From: CBDTTM01 sp965363355
GTDB taxonomy: Bacteria; Bacillota; Negativicutes; Selenomonadales; Selenomonadaceae
NCBI GenBank assembly: GCA_965363355.1
Contig: CBDTTM010000139.1
Span: forward strand, 1 to 6,756
DNA length: 6,756 nt
Reading direction: 5' to 3'
Shown here: in pieces, positions 4,995 to 6,756 of the stretch
How the letters are laid out: every line of letters starts with the position of its first letter
Numbering within the stretch: position 1 is the stretch's first letter
Program-made: the position numbers and the translations under genes
Notes under the pieces: generated by a model
Database searches by the model: none
Told to the model about the DNA's origin: nothing
The model's input: only the letters and a program-made list of their open reading frames with translations

Positions 4995-5438
4995 ATGACA
5001 TTGAAAAAAATTCTTGTATTGCACGGGCCTAATTTGAATCTGTTGGGTCGAAGAGAACCTCAAATCTATGGCTCGCAAACGCTGGCTGATATTAATGGAC
5101 TTTTGCTCGAACGAGCCCAAGCGGTCGGGTTTATCATTGATTTTAAACAGACCAATCACGAAGGAGTCCTAGTCGATGCGGTGCAGGCCGCGAAGGAAGA
5201 AGGCTATGATTTCATCATTATCAATGCAGCGGCCTTTACGCATTATAGCATCGCTTTAAGAGATGCTTTGGCGGCGATTGAGGTGCCGGCAATTGAGGTG
5301 CATTTGTCAAATATTCATAAGCGTGAAGAATTTCGTCATCATTCGGTGATTGCTCCCGTTGTCATGGGGCAGATTTGCGGCTTTGGAGCCGATAGCTATA
5401 TGGCGGCACTGGAAGTCGTCATTCGAAAACTAAAATGA
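4995..5438 (+). CDS. aroQ: Type II 3-dehydroquinate dehydratase
   Basis: A 147-residue class II dehydroquinase. It converts 3-dehydroquinate to 3-dehydroshikimate, the third step of chorismate synthesis, usually as a dodecamer in the cytoplasm. Motifs match the family along its length: LHGPNLNLLGRREPQIYG (9-26) with the flexible-loop Arg20 and catalytic Tyr25, NHEG (54-57), IINAAAFTHYS (75-85) with Asn77 and His83, and EVHLSNIHKREEFRHHS (101-117) with His103, Ser105 and Arg114. The active site appears complete. The start is uncertain. ATG 4995 is given, but the AGGG at 4991-4994 touches it and is better spaced (six bases) for TTG 5001. TTG 5001 would give MKKILVLHGPN, the more typical N-terminus, and would make the protein 145 residues. 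pepP follows 12 bases after the stop. The order aroQ - pepP - efp matches yqhS-yqhT-efp of B. subtilis. Confidence 0.95.
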   Translation: MTLKKILVLHGPNLNLLGRREPQIYGSQTLADINGLLLERAQAVGFIIDFKQTNHEGVLVDAVQAAKEEGYDFIIINAAAFTHYSIALRDALAAIEVPAIEVHLSNIHKREEFRHHSVIAPVVMGQICGFGADSYMAALEVVIRKLK

Positions 5439-5442
5439 GGAG
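5437..5442 (+). promoter_or_regulatory. Ribosome binding site deciding the pepP GTG start
   Basis: GAGGAG overlaps the aroQ stop codon (TGA 5436-5438) and lies eight bases before GTG 5451. The next in-frame ATG is codon 40 and would cut off much of the N-terminal domain. The GTG is therefore preferred. The overlap with the aroQ stop suggests translational coupling. Confidence 0.8.
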
Positions 5443-5450
5443 TCTTTTTT

Positions 5451-6521
5451 GTGGATACAAGGTTAGATAAGTTACGCAGTTTTTTAAAAGCAAAAAGAAT
5501 AGATGGAGTCATCATCAATAAACTGGAAAACCTGCATTATTTTAGCGGTTTTACGGGAGATGATACCATGTTGCTCGTTTCAGCCGAGAAGGCAGAGCTC
5601 ATCACGGACTTTCGTTATGTTGAGCAAGCACAGCAGCAAACAAAATCGTTCGATATTATCGAACAAAAAGAGGGCCTTTTAAAGGTTGTGGCTGAGCGAG
5701 TTCAAAAAAACGGTTTGAAGAAAATCGGCTTTGAAGGTGCTTCGCTAAGCTATAATGACTTTTCAGCGCTCCATGAGATGCTGCCTGTAGTCAGATTAGA
5801 TGTTCCTGTTAAACTTGACGAGCTTCGCATGATTAAAGACCAAGAGGAATTGGCTCTTTTAAGGAAAGCCGTAGCAATCAGTGATAGAGCCTATGAAGAG
5901 ATTGTAAACTTCATTCGGCCGGGAGTCCGCGAAATCGACATAGCTGTTGAACTAGAAGGATGCATGCGCCGTTTGGGTTCGCAAAAGCCCGCATTTACGA
6001 CAATTGTTGCATCAGGGCGGCGTGGCAGTCTGCCACATGGTTTTGCTACAGAAAAGTTGATTGTTGACGGAGAATTTGTTACAATGGATTTCGGTGCTGT
6101 TTACCAGGGATATCATTCAGATATCACGCGGACTGTTTGTGTGGGTACAGCGGATGAAAAACAACGTGAGGTTTATGATGTTGTTTTGAAAGCTCAACAA
6201 TTGGGTGTAAGGCAGGTTCAAGTAGGGAAAAGCGGCAAAAGCGTGGATGAAGATGTACGCCGTTACATCATGAATGCAGGGTATGGTCGTTATTTTGGCC
6301 ATGGGCTCGGCCATAGTGTCGGTTTGGAAATCCATGAGGAACCACGGCTGTCACCATCGAGCAATTGTGAGCATTTAGCAGAAAATATGCTGGTCACGGT
6401 AGAACCGGGAATCTATATTCCAGACTGGGGCGGCATACGGATTGAAGATACTGTTTTGGTTACTGCTGACGGCGGGCAGCCGCTGACACAGAGCAGTAAA
6501 CAGTTAATGGAAATTAAATAG
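5451..6521 (+). CDS. pepP: M24 family Xaa-Pro aminopeptidase (YqhT-like)
   Basis: A 356-residue cytoplasmic metallopeptidase that removes an N-terminal residue preceding proline. The N-terminal creatinase-like domain covers about residues 1-125 (GVIINKLENLHYFSGFTG, 19-36). The C-terminal 'pita-bread' M24 domain covers about 130-356. The five metal ligands are all visible: Asp213 in TMDFGA, Asp224 in HSDITRT, His288 in GHGLGHSVGLEIHE, Glu318 in TVEPGIYIP and Glu332 in GIRIEDTVLV. His196 (SLPHG) is the usual substrate-side histidine. The length is typical for the short YqhT-type enzymes rather than the roughly 440-residue E. coli PepP. The start is GTG 5451. It lies between aroQ and efp as in Bacillus. 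Pairing an X-Pro peptidase with EF-P, which helps make proline-rich proteins, is a recurring arrangement. Xaa-Pro specificity is inferred from family and context; other M24 dipeptidases look similar. Confidence 0.92.
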   Translation: MDTRLDKLRSFLKAKRIDGVIINKLENLHYFSGFTGDDTMLLVSAEKAELITDFRYVEQAQQQTKSFDIIEQKEGLLKVVAERVQKNGLKKIGFEGASLSYNDFSALHEMLPVVRLDVPVKLDELRMIKDQEELALLRKAVAISDRAYEEIVNFIRPGVREIDIAVELEGCMRRLGSQKPAFTTIVASGRRGSLPHGFATEKLIVDGEFVTMDFGAVYQGYHSDITRTVCVGTADEKQREVYDVVLKAQQLGVRQVQVGKSGKSVDEDVRRYIMNAGYGRYFGHGLGHSVGLEIHEEPRLSPSSNCEHLAENMLVTVEPGIYIPDWGGIRIEDTVLVTADGGQPLTQSSKQLMEIK

Positions 6522-6562
6522 AATGAAAAGATCCAATTGGATTAAGTGGAGGGCGTAAGATA

Positions 6563-6756
6563 ATGATTTCGAGTACAGATTTTCGCACGGGTTTGACAAT
6601 TGAATTTGATAATGGTGTGTGGCAGATTGTTGATTTTCAGCATGTAAAACCAGGTAAAGGTGCGGCGTTCGTCAGAACAAAGATCAAAAACGTGCAGACT
6701 GGGGCGGTTGTTGAACGTACATTCAACCCGAATGAAAAAATGCCAGCAGCACATAT
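6563..6756 (+). CDS. efp: Translation elongation factor P, N-terminal part (3' end outside window)
   Basis: The first 64 codons of EF-P, cut by the window end. EF-P binds the ribosome between the P and E sites and speeds peptide-bond formation at consecutive prolines. The visible part is the KOW-like N-terminal domain, starting MISSTDFRTGLTIEFDNG and carrying the loop HVKPGKGAAF (27-36). Lys32 at the loop tip is the residue modified in B. subtilis (5-aminopentanol) and corresponds to Lys34 of E. coli, so post-translational modification is likely. No modifying enzyme gene is in the window. The loop matches the Bacillus type closely. ATG 6563 has GGAGGG at 6548-6553, nine bases upstream. It lies 41 bases after pepP. 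The OB domains are outside the window, so completeness cannot be judged. Confidence 0.96.
   Translation, partial: MISSTDFRTGLTIEFDNGVWQIVDFQHVKPGKGAAFVRTKIKNVQTGAVVERTFNPNEKMPAAH

Noticed and set aside
6593..6613. TTGACA followed by GATAAT inside efp
   Set aside because: The spacing is only nine bases and it lies in coding sequence, so it cannot act as a normal promoter.

Overview
This window looks like a conserved housekeeping segment of a Bacillota (Firmicutes) chromosome with moderate G+C. The evidence is the gene order alaS - ireB - ruvX - DUF1292 - mltG - trmR - U32 peptidase-like, which is known from Bacillus and Clostridium relatives, together with strong GGAGG-type ribosome binding sites and TTG and GTG starts. 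The second half, aroQ - pepP - efp, is also a Bacillus-type order. A Negativicutes or clostridial source is my best guess, but the sequence alone does not settle it. All real genes are on the + strand and I see no mobile element, CRISPR array, tRNA or rRNA.

Layout. Positions 1-342 hold the 3' end of alaS, followed by a strong intrinsic terminator. A structured leader of about 130 bases with a TATAAT box precedes ireB (544-798) and ruvX (816-1229), which lie 17 bases apart. The DUF1292 gene (1320-1655) appears to be its own transcription unit. A near-consensus promoter lies just before it and contains an 8-bp inverted repeat, and a perfect 10-bp-stem terminator follows it. A new promoter at about 1716-1744 then starts a long run of genes: mltG, trmR, a U32 protein of the TrhP type, acylphosphatase, aroQ, an M24 Xaa-Pro aminopeptidase and efp, which is cut by the window end. 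The first three of these overlap, and the later gaps are 12-50 bases. I see no terminator inside the run.

How the genes fit together. One theme is translation: AlaRS charges tRNA-Ala, the TrhP-like and TrmR proteins would make 5-hydroxyuridine and then 5-methoxyuridine at the tRNA wobble position, and EF-P rescues ribosomes at proline stretches. AroQ belongs to the shikimate route that leads to prephenate, which TrhP is known to need. A second theme is the cell wall: IreB/ReoM-type proteins regulate peptidoglycan precursor synthesis and MltG cuts nascent glycan strands. RuvX acts on nucleic acid.

I found no clearly new system. The most interesting items are the self-contained DUF1292 cassette with its operator-like palindrome and a His/Cys-rich loop in its product, the structured ireB leader with possible alternative pairings, and the compact wobble-uridine modification pair.
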